From Argopecten irradians (lineage: Eukaryota > Mollusca > Bivalvia > Pectinida > Pectinidae): a stretch of 64,000 nt of DNA. The notes under the pieces were generated by a model, which saw only the letters and a program-made list of their open reading frames with translations, was not told where the DNA came from and did no database searches. The stretch covers positions 37,388,053 through 37,452,052 of the forward strand of contig NC_091147.1 in assembly GCF_041381155.1 (NCBI RefSeq), written 5' to 3'. Of the stretch, positions 35,563 to 48,249 are shown piece after piece; within the stretch, counting starts at the first letter, position 1; each line of letters opens with the position of its first letter. Both the position numbers and the translations under genes were made by a program.

Positions 35563-36266
35563 TTGATGTGAATCACTCACTCAAATCAAGCATGTATGAT
35601 TTGAAGTTTGTAAATGTGAATCATTCGATCAAGTCAAATATGTTCTGTAGATGTGAATCATTCGATCAAATCAAAGACGTTTTGTAGATGTGAGTCAATT
35701 AATCAAATCAAATTTGTGTTGTAGATGTGAATCATTTGATCATATCAAATATGTTTTGTAGAAGTGAATCACTGGATCAAATCAAATACGTTTTGTAGAT
35801 GCGAGTCAATTGATCAAAATGATACCTTTTGTAGATGTGAATCATTCGATCAAATCAGATATGTTCTGTATATGTGCATTATTCGATCAAATCAAATTCA
35901 TTTTGTAGATGTGAATCAATTGATCAAAACGATACGTTTTGTAGATGTGAATCAATTGATCAAAACGATACGTTTTGTAGATGAGAATCGTTCGATCAAA
36001 TCAAATTTATGTAGTAGATGTGAATCATGCGATCAAATCAAATTGGTGTTGTAGATGTGAATCATTCGATCAAATCAAATACCTTTTGTATATGTGAAAC
36101 ATTCAATTAAATAAATATATGGTTTGTAGATGTGAATCAACTGATCAAATCAAACATATTTTGTAGATGTGAATCACTGGATCAGATCAAATATATTTTG
36201 TAGATGTGAATCACTGGATCAGATCAAATATATTTTGTAGATGTGAATCACTGGATCAGATCAAGC
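35563..36266 (+). repeat. 37-bp minisatellite, about 18 copies
   Basis: The unit contains tgaatcattcgatcaaatca and aatatgttttgtagatg. Units differ more than in the neighbouring 28-bp array. It starts about 110 bp after that array ends. Confidence 0.95.
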
Positions 36267-36894
36267 CGAGTATTTTAATTCGTCTCTTTGACCCTCCAGG
36301 ACTTTACATTCATTGGAGATTTTTACATTAATGTGCAGGCATTCTATAAGTGATAATAGTAGATAGGTAAAACAGAGTTCATACTAAGGTTACGGTGAGG
36401 TTAACTAGACCGGAAAAATTGTGAACAGTCGAGGGAATTACCGTAGATGGCTCTGCTATTTACAAACATCTATTAATATTGATAAATTATAGAATTAGTT
36501 GTCTGATCTTTTTATTTTTTTTGGGGGGGGGGGTTGAATGTCGCCTTATGATAATAATATGAAGATAAATAATGCTGGATCAGATGGTGTAATATACAAA
36601 CTATTGAAACAAAAACTTTTTAAATGCTTAAGCCATTATGTAGGAGAGGATTCAAAGTTTAATTTCAAACAATATTTTTTGGAGTCATTAACTGTCAATC
36701 TGCTTATTGATTAGATATGATAATGAACCTTGTGTGATGACACATTATCTAATAATTAATTCAAATAAAGAATAGAATTTTTATTTTTCAGTCTTTTACA
36801 TTTCATTAATTGTCTTGGTTTTCAATTATGTTTGAATGGAATTTGTATCAAAATCTTGTTGTGCTCCTTAGGGAACCTTGCTTATGATCATGAA

Positions 36895-37475
36895 CCTTCA
36901 AAATGACATGTACACTTAACATTTAAGTTTAGGAAAGTTCTATATACAATAGAACTAATAGGTCTATGATAACTTGATGGCTTCAGGCTTGTCTAGGTTT
37001 TCATTGACGTCAAAATCTGATAATGAATCAAAGACATGTAATCTAACATTAAAATACGGAAAGTTCTATATACAATGGAATTATAACTCAATGGCTTACA
37101 TATCTTTGTCATTGTTTTCAGATTTCAGTGATGTCTAAATCTCTAAGAAAGTTCTATATATTTTGAGAGAGGATTATAGTTCCTCAATGGTTTACTTTTC
37201 TTGTCTTGGTTTTCAATGATGTCAAAATGTGATTGTCTATCAGAGACTTGTAATCTAACATTAAACTTTAGGAAAGTTTAATACATTAGGATTATGATTA
37301 CTCAATAGTTTACTTCCTATCTTGTTCAAGTTTACAGTGATGTCTAAATTTGACTGTGTATCAATGACATGTAAATCTTACATTAAACTCAAGGAAAGTT
37401 CTATACACAATAGAATTATAATTACTCAATCGTTTACCTATCTTGTCTAGGATTTCAGTGACGTCTAAATCTAAC
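36895..37475 (+). repeat. About 115-bp degenerate tandem repeat, 5 copies
   Basis: Repeated blocks are aggaaagttctatatacaat, 'tcaatggtttac', 'cttgtcttggttttca' and 'gatgtctaaatctga', at 100-125-bp spacing. The copies are old and diverged. Confidence 0.8.
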
Positions 37476-39007
37476 AGTATACTGAAAACCTTGTCCTGGT
37501 AAACAGAACCTGTTACAGATAATATGTGTGTAATTAAGTCAGGGCACCTGTTGTCCAACACAAAGCAGCTAATGAACTGTTACTGGCTGTTGAAATGGGT
37601 CAGATCTCGTATATAGACTTTGTTATGTCACAGATTGTTATGTCATAGCCATAGACTCGTACACCAACATCAGTACTGTTTTTCACAAGCCAGAACTTAT
37701 TTCTCTTACTCAGTCGTGAATTTTACAATTCAAATTGTAAAACAGGATATAAATGTGTGTAGGCCGTATGCCTATGAACAGCTGATACTCAAACCAAGGA
37801 ATATGGTACTGTCAAAGATGTAGTTTGATGCAGACAATTTATGAAAATTAGACAGTGGACAAGAGTTTCATGATAGGATCAGATCGGATGTTGTAATTAA
37901 CAGGATCAATTTGCAGACGATCAGCTGATTCTTGGTGGATCTATACACAAATGTTGGATTTCTGGATAATATCAAAGATGTAGAACTATTTATCATGTTT
38001 GTATTACCTGCGTCATTACTGTGAAATTAGCAAGTTTGTGGAGTACTCGTACAGTCAGATAGGTTAACTGTGACGTAGGCCAGTCCTTTCTCCGACGGCT
38101 TTACAGATACCAGCAAGGACACAGAGGAAGTGAGGCATCAAACCGAAATTTTGTTCCGATCTTATAGTATTGTTCCTGTATATCTAACGGGATGGACTGA
38201 ACAGATAGGAAGTGAAGGATTGGCAGTTCAATTTATGATCACTGTATTATTTTGATTGTTTCAACATTCATGGAAATATATACAGTGAATATATATCGTC
38301 GTGCTATTCAAGGGAAGTGTGAGATTTTAATGTATAATTTATGAATGCAAATTGACGTCTAGTTTGCATCAGATAGTTGAACGTTAGGGCCTTAGGAACA
38401 TCATGTAGAGTTGTGATATTTCCCCGTTATGAATATTACTAAAGAGCTATATTTGTAACCTACGTAATCTTCCAAAGGCTATACTGTGAGCGGTTCTGCC
38501 TGTCAGCTGATAAAAACAATACCTGTTCAGCACAGATTCAAGCTTGTACATACATTGTAAATTATTCAATTAGTGAAAGACCACTGTTCTATTGGAGCTT
38601 TCGGCGGTTTTTTTGGTGACGTCCAAATTTTACAATATTTTGTGGTCTTTGAAAGTTATTTTTTTTGTTTATAGGTGTACAAGGTGAAGATTTAGAGTTT
38701 TGTAGTTTTATGTATAATGCAGAGAAGTTGCAAAGCTTTGAATAGTTTTACAAAGTGAAGATTTGGAGTTTGATGGGTTTTGATGTAATATTTTGTTGTA
38801 ATATTTTGACGAATGTTCTGCTGAGGTTGACAAATCCTCTGTAGGTGACTGTACATACTTGACCACTGGACATTACTGACCAGAGCCACAGCCTTAGGTG
38901 TAGGTGTCCTATGGTAGACTGATGGTAGATTGGTGTCACACATTATGATGATGGTTGACCGTCGGACATTATGACGTTTGTAATGTAAGGTTAGTCTACA
39001 ACAATAA
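37476..39007 (+). other. Non-repetitive sequence upstream of candidate alternative exon
   Basis: This stretch is unusually free of arrays. It may hold the 5' UTR and promoter for the exon at 39978/40008. No TATA box or transcription start could be fixed. Confidence 0.3.
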
Positions 39008-39130
39008 ACATAATGTACGGGTCAATCTTGTTTATTATGGGATGTAGGCTGTTGTAGGGGTCAATCTTGTTTATTATGGGTTCTAGGCTCTTGTAGGGGT
39101 CAGTTTTGTTTATTATGGGATTTATGCTAT
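39008..39130 (+). repeat. 39-bp tandem repeat, 3 copies
   Basis: The unit ggtcaatcttgtttattatg, then ggatgtaggctgttgtag, is present three times with few changes. Confidence 0.9.
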
Positions 39131-39977
39131 TACAACATTCCTGGAATTTGTTTTTAGTACGACTTGACGTATTCTGAATGTAAACAGTGTGCTGTATTCT
39201 AGGACACTGAGATGTTGTTGTGACAATAGACAAATTAAAACTGGATACTGTTAAAGTTGTAGTATCACTCGATTGGATAGTTTGTTCCGTCTAGCATTGG
39301 AGTCAACTGTATGGATGTAAATTTGGTGACTACATTTATTAATATATCGTGGATGCATGTCCGGATAAAGTGACTTGCTTAATGACTTGTGGTGTTGGGA
39401 TACAGATAAAATGTGAAGAAAAAGCTACAATCAACCGCTTGTATGTTCGTGGCTATTTTAAGTGACACTGATTTATATTGGACTTCACCTGTCGATGCAC
39501 TTGACCGAATTCTTTTTGAAAGTTATTTGTAGCAAATTAAATGTCTGGCCATGTGTTGCCCACTGTTCATGGATGTGGTTATTATGATATTCGGACATTT
39601 TGATGTCTGATCCGACACAAGAATTCTGCCATTAACTCTCATCCTATACCAAGTGTCGGGACATTCTCACTTCCAGTTATAAGGTGAGAGACATTCTCAC
39701 CTTCAAGGTGAGAGCATATATACCTGATCTGATCCAAGTCCTCAACCTGTTGGACATTTGACATATCCTTACGAGTTCTGAATGATTGGAGTTCGTATTC
39801 CAAATAAGCAGATATACTTTTGTTCAACTTTGGATACAGATGAATGGATGAACTAACAAGATGGAGGTATATATATACCTAGCGGGTAAATGTTTTTGTA
39901 TGAGTAACAACATTTGACATGATGAAGGAATGAGCACATGACGAAGGGATGTTACATAGATCTGGAGAAACGTCTTT

Positions 39978-40390
39978 ATGAACAGCTTGTACTGTTATAC
40001 TGAAAAGATGACGGATTCCAATGTGTCGTATAACTCTGACAAAACTAAAAGTGAATCTCTATCTCAAACATTATCTTTTCATAATGACCAAGGGTTTGTG
40101 TCCAGAGAAAACTCTCCAATGTCTCCACAAGAGTTTCTGTGGCCTATTGATTCTGGTCGTCAGTTGTCTCCCCTCCCCCAGGAAATGTTATCTACATCCC
40201 CAGGGTATTGGACACTAAGTCACCAGGATCAGCCGTACCATCCTGAGCATACCTGGGCCCCCAGGGACTCAAGCCTGTCCCCACAGGATTATGTGTTTGT
40301 GTATTACTACTGTGGTTATCGTCGACAGTTGTCCGTTCAGGCCAACAATCGTGAGATGCCGTCTATTGTTGATCACAACCAGAATACAGT
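39978..40390 (+). CDS. Candidate alternative first coding exon of the TSC22-like gene
   Basis: An open frame runs to donor gtgagt at 40391 and leaves two bases of a codon, the same phase as the long TSC22-like exon. ATG at 39978 has a poor context (tttATGa). ATG at 40008 (aagATGa) is the more likely start, giving 127 codons. The product is Ser/Pro-rich, with repeated SP steps (ENSPMSPQEF, GRQLSPLPQEM, DSSLSPQDYVF), then VYYYCGYRRQLSV. It shows no known domain. TSC22 genes are known to use short alternative 5' exons spliced to a shared TSC-box exon, which fits the position and phase. Whether it belongs to this gene is inference. It could also be an exon of a nested gene or a chance ORF. Confidence 0.5.
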
Positions 40391-40492
40391 GTGAGTACCT
40401 GGTCTTAAACTATTTATCAGTTATGGCTTACACAGTACTGTCAAGTTATTTAGTTTTGTTTTATAATTGTAGCTGTCTTTGATGCCTGAGCT

Positions 40493-40902
40493 TTAAAGGC
40501 CCACTACCTTTCCGCAGCAAAATATAAAGATTTCTTAAAAACATTAATTACCTCAGAAAATATATACCGATGGCCTAAGATGAGGTTATGTACAACACCA
40601 AACATATGCAAGATTTCCTGTGTAATATATGATAACAATGGAGAGTCATTTCGCTGTTTTACCGTCTGCCGCAGTGATAGTCAACTACCGCGCGGTATTT
40701 AGGACGACAGGGGAAAACATAAGACGACCCGCGTTATGAAAATTAACATTTTATTTATTTTAATTAAATTGTTTAGGAGGTGATAATAAGTGTAGTATTA
40801 ACGTTAAGTTAATAACTTTTGCCACTCGACAAAATTATTAATCTCGTTTTACATTCCCATTTTAAAAATCAAAAAACGTTTCGGAAAGGTAGTGGGCCTT
40901 TA
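40493..40902. mobile_element. 410-bp MITE with 21-bp terminal inverted repeats
   Basis: aaaggcccactacctttccg at the left is perfectly inverted as cggaaaggtagtgggccttt at the right. The interior is AT-rich with a gtcaactaccgcgcggtatt stretch and no ORF. Confidence 0.9.
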
Positions 40903-41004
40903 AGAATGCCAATTTGTCCCTCTAATATCTATATTTATATATAATTGTGTATTTTATCACAGTTGAATGGCTTCATTTGTAATTCATTCAGTAGCGGTAC
41001 TTGC

Positions 41005-41090
41005 CACATTCACCCCTAAAGACACATATAGACTCTTCTAACATCAAGGCTGGAACAGTTCATTACGAAATTTCAGGGGTGGATGAGTTA
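41005..41090 (-). mobile_element. 87-bp TTAA fold-back element, copy g
   Basis: Orientation B: cattcacccctaaagacaca, tagactcttctaacatcaag, gttcattacgaaatttcagg and ggtggatgagttaa, with TTAA at the right. Confidence 0.85.
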
Positions 41091-42120
41091 AGTACCCACA
41101 CTTCTGCCCTAAATAACATTTATTGAAAAATATATTGTTAAAAATTTAGATGTAATGTACGGTTTACATTAATCATTTTGAGATAAATTTCATTTTGAAG
41201 GCATGACTCTACAATCTTTTTTGACTATAGTCAGCATTGATATAACCTCATGAATGTTAAAGTCACAAATTTTAAAAGATTGAATACTTTAATGGATCAT
41301 TCACTTCACGAACTAACGACTACCTTTATAAGTGAAGGAAATAGTGCGTATCAAAAGTCATTTTAATGTATCTACCAATACAGTCTATTATTTGAAAAGC
41401 ACTACTCAATGGAGAATGCAGTTTTTATGAATCTCTGAGATCTCTGATGTATAAAGGAAAAATCCACCGAAATATCAAGCTTAGATGCTTATAAAAGAGA
41501 TATTCTAATTAAGGTGTATATTTATACTTTACAAACCTATCTGGTAGATGAATATAAAATTTGTTTGATTTTACTATGGTTTATATTTCACAGTTTCATA
41601 ATTAAATTTTCCAAATTTTTAAACCCTTTCCTAATTTCCACGCTGAATTTAGTTGCAAGGGTTAATATAATGGAAAAATTTTAAGTAATTTTTTTTCAAC
41701 CTTGGTCGAGGTCGGTTGATGTTAATTTTGAGCTGTCTGACCTCTGTTGTCAGTAGATACACCATGGTCGACCTGTCAAGTGTAAATGATGTGCTTTGAT
41801 ATGACTGAGGTATTTACCACAGGCACCAAACAATGACCTATTGTAGTACAGTATGTAAATAGATGCGAGTGACTGTGTGACTGGGGGTGTTAAATCGGGA
41901 GTGTAAGAGTTATGCCCCTTTATATAAGCATGTGAACATTTGCCTTCTGACTACAAAACAATATAGATATTGATTATATACCATTAATGATTCTGAACAA
42001 TAGTATGAAAACAAAAGGAATATGATTAGATATTTTAAAATATTTTACAGACATTGTTCAGAGTACATAAACATATGCCGTTATTGGGGTTACAAATGAG
42101 TTTAAAATGCTTGTAATGTG
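41091..42120. other. Intronic DNA, nothing recognised
   Basis: AT-rich sequence with no supported feature. Confidence 0.5.
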
Positions 42121-42124
42121 CTAT

Positions 42125-42262
42125 TAATTGCCATGGTCATAAAAGTGCCAGGTTTAGGAGATGGGTGAAAGCCAGAGAACCCTGAGAAAAATCACTGACC
42201 TACAGTCAGTACTCAGCAACTGTCCCATATGGGTTTCAAACCAGCATTTCATCTGAGAAACT
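42125..42262 (-). mobile_element. tRNA-derived SINE, 5'-truncated copy
   Basis: gtgccaggtttaggagatgg, gaaagccagagaaccctgag, cagtcagtactcagcaactg and catatgggtttcaaaccag match the SINE body on the minus strand. The tRNA head beyond the B box is missing. Confidence 0.7.
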
Positions 42263-42974
42263 AATGTTTATTCAATTTTCTGTAAGTCTTGGCAAAGCCA
42301 CAATTTTGAATGTGTGAATTCATTGCATTAACTTGTGCAAAATTACTGTAGCGCTGAATTTAAAGTTTCAAAATAGGATTAACACTGTGCTTGGGATTTA
42401 CATCTCATATCTTCTTGTGGTTATGTAATAAATCTTCAAAATAACTCTGAGCTGTAGAAATTTATTTTCTCTGTTACGTTGATATTTCTGGATGCGTTGT
42501 GCGTGTGTGTGTGTATATATACTACTTAAAATCATATACATAATTTTGTTCATTATGTTTAAGATTAAGAATATGCCTTTCAATGAATAGAGTAATACGT
42601 AACAATCCTGCAGCCTCACACCTTGGTGGAAGCAGGCAATTATATAACGAATGGTATTACATGATATGTACATAAATGCATCAAGGCCATAACCAAATTG
42701 TGGTCTTACAGATCTAGATCTATCAAAATTTCTTTATACTTTGTTTAGTTATCAGAGGATCTAGATCTAGATCAGACGAGATTCTATTTACAACCTTCTG
42801 TCATTGTATAAAGAGATTTGCTTAAATGCTTGAGACACTGAAAGCCGTCGGGTATGATATATGTGTCAATATTTAATAGTTTCATTTCCTGTTTCAAATT
42901 ATTCTGTGTCCTGAACACGAACAGTATATAAAGGGACACAACTCTGGGACAAAATTGCTCAGCAGGTTTGAAGT

Positions 42975-43305
42975 GTCCAGTGATTTGATATTTTGTGAGT
43001 GGTCAGTTGACCTGAGATTTCATAGTTCGCTATTGTTCAGTGTAAGTATATAAAATGTCCAATGATTTGATGCCTGTTTTGTGACTGGTCAGTATATATA
43101 ACTGATAATTTCCAGTGATTTGATATTTTGTGAGTGGTCAGTATATATAACTGGGAATTTCCAGTGATTTGATATTTTGTGAGTGGACCTGAGATTTCAG
43201 AGTTTGCTATTGTTCAGTGTATGTATATGTTGAAATGTCCAATGATGTGATTTTGTGACTGGTCAGTATATATAACTGGGAATTTCCAGTGATTTGATAT
43301 TGTGT
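42975..43305 (+). repeat. Complex degenerate tandem repeat
   Basis: Blocks tccagtgatttgatattttg, gtgagtggtcagtatatata and cagtatatataactgggaat recur five or six times with mixed 50- and about 110-bp spacing. Confidence 0.85.
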
Positions 43306-43481
43306 AAACAAACTAATACATGAAATTATATTATGGTGAATTATAGGGCAGTTGGAAGTTGCTATTTAACCAAATATATATTTCTGACATGTACTGAACT
43401 CTCAGTATAGACTCTGTAAAGATATGTATGAAGGTATATGTTATCTGATCTGAGTTTAGTCAGCTTGTCTAGTCTGTCATT

Positions 43482-46400
43482 CCGTGCTAATAAGTTTATC
43501 TGATTTTAACTCTCTTTGCTAATAAGTTTATCTGATTTTAACTCTCCGTGCTAATAAGTTTATCTGATTTTAACTCTCCGTGCTAATAAGTTTATCTGAT
43601 TTTAACTCTCCGTGCTAATAAGTTTATCTGATTTTAACTCTCCGTGCTAATAAGTTTATCTGATTTTAACTCTCCGTGCTAATAAGTTTATCTGATTTTA
43701 ACTCTCTTTGCTAATAAGTTTATCTGATTTTAACTCTCTTTGCTAATAAGTTTATCTGATTTTAACTCTCCGTGCTAATAAGTTTATCTGATTTTAACTC
43801 TCTTTGCTAATAAGTTTATCTGATTTTAACTCTCCGTGCTAATAAGTTTATCTGATTTTAACTCTCTTTGCTAATAAGTTTATCTGATTTTAACTCTCCG
43901 TGCTAATAAGTTTATCTGATTTTAACTCTCTTTGCTAATAAGTTTATCTGATTTTAACTCTCTTTGCTAATAAGTTTATCTGATTTTAACTCTCTTTGCT
44001 AATAAGTTTATCTGATTTTAACTCTCTTTGCTAATAAGTTTATCTGATTTTAACTCTCTTTGCTAATAAGTTTATCTGATTTTAACTCTCTTTGCTAATA
44101 AGTTTATCTGATTTTAACTCTCTTTGCTAATAAGTTTATCTGATTTTAACTCTCTTTGCTAATAAGTTTATCTGATTTTAACTCTCTTTGCTAATAAGTT
44201 TATCTGATTTTAACTCTCTTTGCTAATAAGTTTATCTGATTTTAACTCTCTTTGCTAATAAGTTTATCTGATTTTAACTCTCTTTGCTAATAAGTTTATC
44301 TGATTTTAACTCTCCGTGCTAATAAGTTTATCTGATTTTAACTCTCCGTGCTAATAAGTTTATCTGATTTTAACTCTCTTTGCTAATAAGTTTATCTGAT
44401 TTTAACTCTCTTTGCTAATAAGTTTATCTGATTTTTAACTCTCTTTGCTAATAAGTTTATCTGATTTTAACTCTCTTTGCTAATAAGTTTATCTGATTTT
44501 AACTCTCATTGCTAATAAGTTTATCTGATTTTAACTCTCTTTGCTAATAAGTTTATCTGATTTTAACTCTCTTTGCTAATAAGTTTATCTGATTTTAACT
44601 CTCTTTGCTAATAAGTTTATCTGATTTTAACTCTCTTTGCTAATAAGTTTATCTGATTTTAACTCTCTTTGCTAATAAGTTTATCTGATTTTAACTCTCT
44701 TTGCTAATAAGTTTATCTGATTTTAACTCTCTTTGCTAATAAGTTTATCTGATTTTAACTCTCCGTGCTAATAAGTTTATCTGATTTTAACTCTCTTTGC
44801 TAATAAGTTTATCTGATTTTAACTCTCTTGCTAATAAGTTTATCTGATTTTAACTCTCTTTGCTAATAAGTTTATCTGATTTTAACTCTCTTTGCTAATA
44901 AGTTTATCTGATTTTAACTCTCTTTGCTAATAAGTTTATCTGATTTTAACTCTCTTTGCTAATAAGTTTATCTGATTTTAACTCTCTTTGCTAATAAGTT
45001 TATCTGATTTTAACTCTCTTTGCTAATAAGTTTATCTGATTTTAACTCTCTTTGCTAATAAGTTTATCTGATTTTAACTCTCTTTGCTAATAAGTTTATC
45101 TGATTTTAACTCTCTTTGCTAATAAGTTTATCTGATTTTAACTCTCTTTGCTAATAAGTTTATCTGATTTTAACTCTCTTTGCTAATAAGTTTATCTGAT
45201 TTTAACTCTCTTTGCTAATAAGTTTATCTGATTTTAACTCTCTTTGCTAATAAGTTTATCTGATTTTAACTCTCTTTGCTAATAAGTTTATCTGATTTTA
45301 ACTCTCTTTGCTAATAAGTTTATCTGATTTTAACTCTCTTTGCTAATAAGTTTATCTGATTTTAACTCTCTTTGCTAATAAGTTTATCTGATTTTAACTC
45401 TCTTTGCTAATAAGTTTATCTGATTTTAACTCTCTTTGCTAATAAGTTTATCTGATTTTAACTCTCTTTGCTAATAAGTTTATCTGATTTTAACTCTCTT
45501 TGCTAATAAGTTTATCTGATTTTAACTCTCTTTGCTAATAAGTTTATCTGATTTAACTCTCTTTGCTAATAAGTTTATCTGATTTTAACTCTCTTTGCTA
45601 ATAAGTTTATCTGATTTTAACTCTCTTTGCTAATAAGTTTATCTGATTTTAACTCTCTTTGCTAATAAGTTTATCTGATTTTAACTCTCTTTGCTAATAA
45701 GTTTATCTGATTTAACTCTCTTTGCTAATAAGTTTATCTGATTTTAACTCTCTTTGCTAATAAGTTTATCTGATTTTAACTCTCTTTGCTAATAAAGATT
45801 TTATCTGATTTTAACTCTCTTTGCTAATAAGTTTATCTGATTTTAACTCTCTTTGCTAATAAGTTTATCTGATTTTAACTCTCTGCTAATAAGTTTATCT
45901 GATTTTAACTCTCTTTGCTAATAAGTTTATCTGATTTTAACTCTCTTTGCTAATAAGTTTATCTGATTTTAACTCTCTTTGCTAATAAGTTTATCTGATT
46001 TTAACTCTCTTTGCTAATAAGTTTATCTGATTTTAACTCTTTGCTAATAAGTTTATCTGATTTTAACTCTCTTTGCTAATAAGTTTATCTGATTTTAACT
46101 CTCTTTGCTAATAAGTTTATCTGATTTTAACTCTCTTTGCTAATAAGTTTATCTGATTTTAACTCTCTTTGCTAATAAGTTTATCTGATTTTAACTCTCT
46201 TTGCTAATAAGTTTATCTGATTTTAACTCTCTTTGCTAATAAGTTTATCTGATTTTAACTCTCTTTGCTAATAAGTTTTATCTGATTTTAACTCTCTTTG
46301 CTAATAAGTTTATCTGATTTTAACTCTCTTGCTAATAAGTTTATCTGATTTTAACTCTCTTTGCTAATAAGTTTATCTGATTTTAACTCTCTTTGCTAAT

Positions 46401-46992
46401 AAGTTTATCTGATTTTAACTCTCTTTGCTAATAAGTTTATCTGATTTTAACTCTCTTGCTAATAAGTTTATCTGATTTTAACTCTCTTTGCTAATAAGTT
46501 TATCTGATTTTAACTCTCTTTGCTAATAAGTTTATCTGATTTTAACTCTCTTTGCTAATAAGTTTATCTGATTTTAACTCTCTTTGCTAATAAGTTTATC
46601 TGATTTTAACTCTCTTTGCTAATAAGTTTATCTGATTTTAACTCTCTTTGCTAATAAGTTTATCTGATTTTAACTCTCTTTGCTAATAAGTTTATCTGAT
46701 TTTAACTCTCTTTGCTAATAAGTTTATCTGATTTTAACTCTCTTTGCTAATAAGTTTATCTGATTTTAACTCTCTTTGCTAATAAGTTTATCTGATTTTA
46801 ACTCTCTTTGCTAATAAGTTTATCTGATTTTAACTCTCTTTGCTAATAAGTTTATCTGATTTTAACTCTCTTTGCTAATAAGTTTATCTGATTTTAACTC
46901 TCTTTGCTAATAAGTTTATCTGATTTTAACTCTCTTTGCTAATAAATTTATCTGATTTTAACTCTCCGTGCTAATAAGTTTATCTGATTTTA
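43482..46992 (+). repeat. 32-bp minisatellite array, about 110 copies
   Basis: The unit contains tttgctaataagtttatctg and attttaactctc. A minor variant has ccgtgct in place of ctttgct. It is frequent in the first 450 bp, scattered singly later, and again the last unit. The interior is nearly invariant. Confidence 0.98.
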
Positions 46993-47077
46993 CCTCATTC
47001 ACCTCAGAAATTCCATAATGGCCTGGTCAAGTCCTTGATTTTAAAGTTTAAATGCATTTTCAGGGCTGAGGGAGTTT
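46991..47077 (+). mobile_element. 87-bp TTAA fold-back element, copy h
   Basis: Orientation A: cctcattcacctcagaaatt, taatggcctggtcaagtcct, tgcattttcagggctgaggg. It abuts the last unit of the 32-bp array. Confidence 0.75.
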
Positions 47078-47384
47078 AGATGATGGACATAGTCTTTTCA
47101 GATGAAAGGGGAATAACTCTAACTTAAAACGTAAACCCAACTCAGAAAAAAGAGAGATAACTCATGTAGTCTTAGATTATGAACATCACACGACAATATA
47201 TGATAAATGATTCAGATGTTTTGTTCTGAATATTCTTTTTCAATCAAAAATGTTTCTTTCATTATTATATCTGATTCTGATATTCTTCATCACTTGAAAG
47301 TGTTTCCCCACAAGTTTTGTTATATCTTATGATTTGTGATATATTTTAATGTTAAGCCTTGATTTGCCCCTCTAACAGAGTAAT

Positions 47385-47500
47385 TTAAGGATGTGCCAGT
47401 TTCTTGAGATGGAGGAAAAGCTGGGATACCCAGAAAAAATCCATCAACCTACAGTTAGAATATAGAAACATCCCAAATCGGTTTTGAAGTGTTGTGTAGA
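47385..47500 (-). mobile_element. tRNA-derived SINE, partial copy
   Basis: ggatgtgccagtttcttgag, gctgggatacccagaaaaaa and catcaacctacagttag match the SINE body. The head is lost. Confidence 0.55.
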
Positions 47501-47681
47501 TATATAATTTTCTTCTTCCCCTGTTCATAGCCACACCTTCAACAATATTGACATGATCTTCAACATGATGAAGTAGGTCGACTATTAGGTAGATGTAGAT
47601 ATATATAAAGAAGGGAAACCATATCTACTGACCTGCTGGACATCACACTAGACTCTGAATTGGTTTGATTACTTTAACATT

Positions 47682-47876
47682 GTATTAACAGCAAAGGTCA
47701 TTTAAAAACATGCCAGGTTTAGATGGTGAACAAAAACCAGAGTACCCACAGAAAAATCACCGAACTGCAGTCAGTACACGCCAATTGCAGGATTCAAACT
47801 TGTGACCCAGAGGTGGGGAGCTTGAGTTAAATGTCGGAACATCTTAACAACTCGACCACCACCGACCCTAATTTGG
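47682..47876 (-). mobile_element. tRNA-derived SINE, near full-length
   Basis: The minus strand starts with an A-box-like TGGTCGAGTTG (47858-47848), then TTAAGATGT, and a B-box-like GTTTGAATCCT (47799-47789), spaced as in a long-arm tRNA (Leu/Ser type). A body follows with gatttttctgtgggtactct and gttcaccatctaaacc. This is the standard layout of a tRNA-derived SINE driven by an internal pol III promoter. Confidence 0.8.
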
Positions 47877-47964
47877 TTTAGTCTGGCTCATTTAAATAAT
47901 TATAATGGTGGCAATATCAGCAACAACAAAACATTTGAGGTCATATTAAGGTCATACTAAGGTA

Positions 47965-48052
47965 TTAACCCATCACCCCTAAGATTTCATAATGGACTGG
48001 TCTAGTCTTTGATTTAGAAGAGTCTAAATGTGTCTTCAGGGGTGAATGAATT
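47965..48052 (+). mobile_element. 87-bp TTAA fold-back element, copy i
   Basis: TTAA is present on both sides. The interior is close to consensus: catcacccctaagatttcat, aatggactggtctagtcttt, gatttagaagagtctaaatg, tgtcttcaggggtgaatga. Confidence 0.88.
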
Positions 48053-48160
48053 AACCAAACTTAACACATTGTAACCACGCTAGGTAGTTGTATTAGTTGT
48101 ACTAATCATTGAAATAAAATATTACTGATTGATATTTGATGCAGTGATGTTTTTGTGCAG

Positions 48161-48208
48161 TGTTCAAGCTAAAAATGCTGGGCGGAACAACCCCTACATG
48201 TGGATGAG
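48161..48208 (+). CDS. Candidate 48-bp cassette exon of the TSC22-like gene
   Basis: The acceptor ttttgtgcag and donor gtaagg bracket 48 bp. Read in the phase left by the exons at 19608 and 39978, it is open, encodes SVQAKNAGRNNPYMWM and leaves the same phase again, so it could be included or skipped. No match to a known domain. Confidence 0.3.
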
Positions 48209-48249
48209 GTAAGGATTTAGTGTGTGGTCCTACTAATGTGGTGTGCCCC

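Noticed and set aside
38692..38943. Overlapping minus-strand ORFs of 63 and 83 codons
   Set aside because: Two frames are open at once in an AT-rich stretch with no family features.
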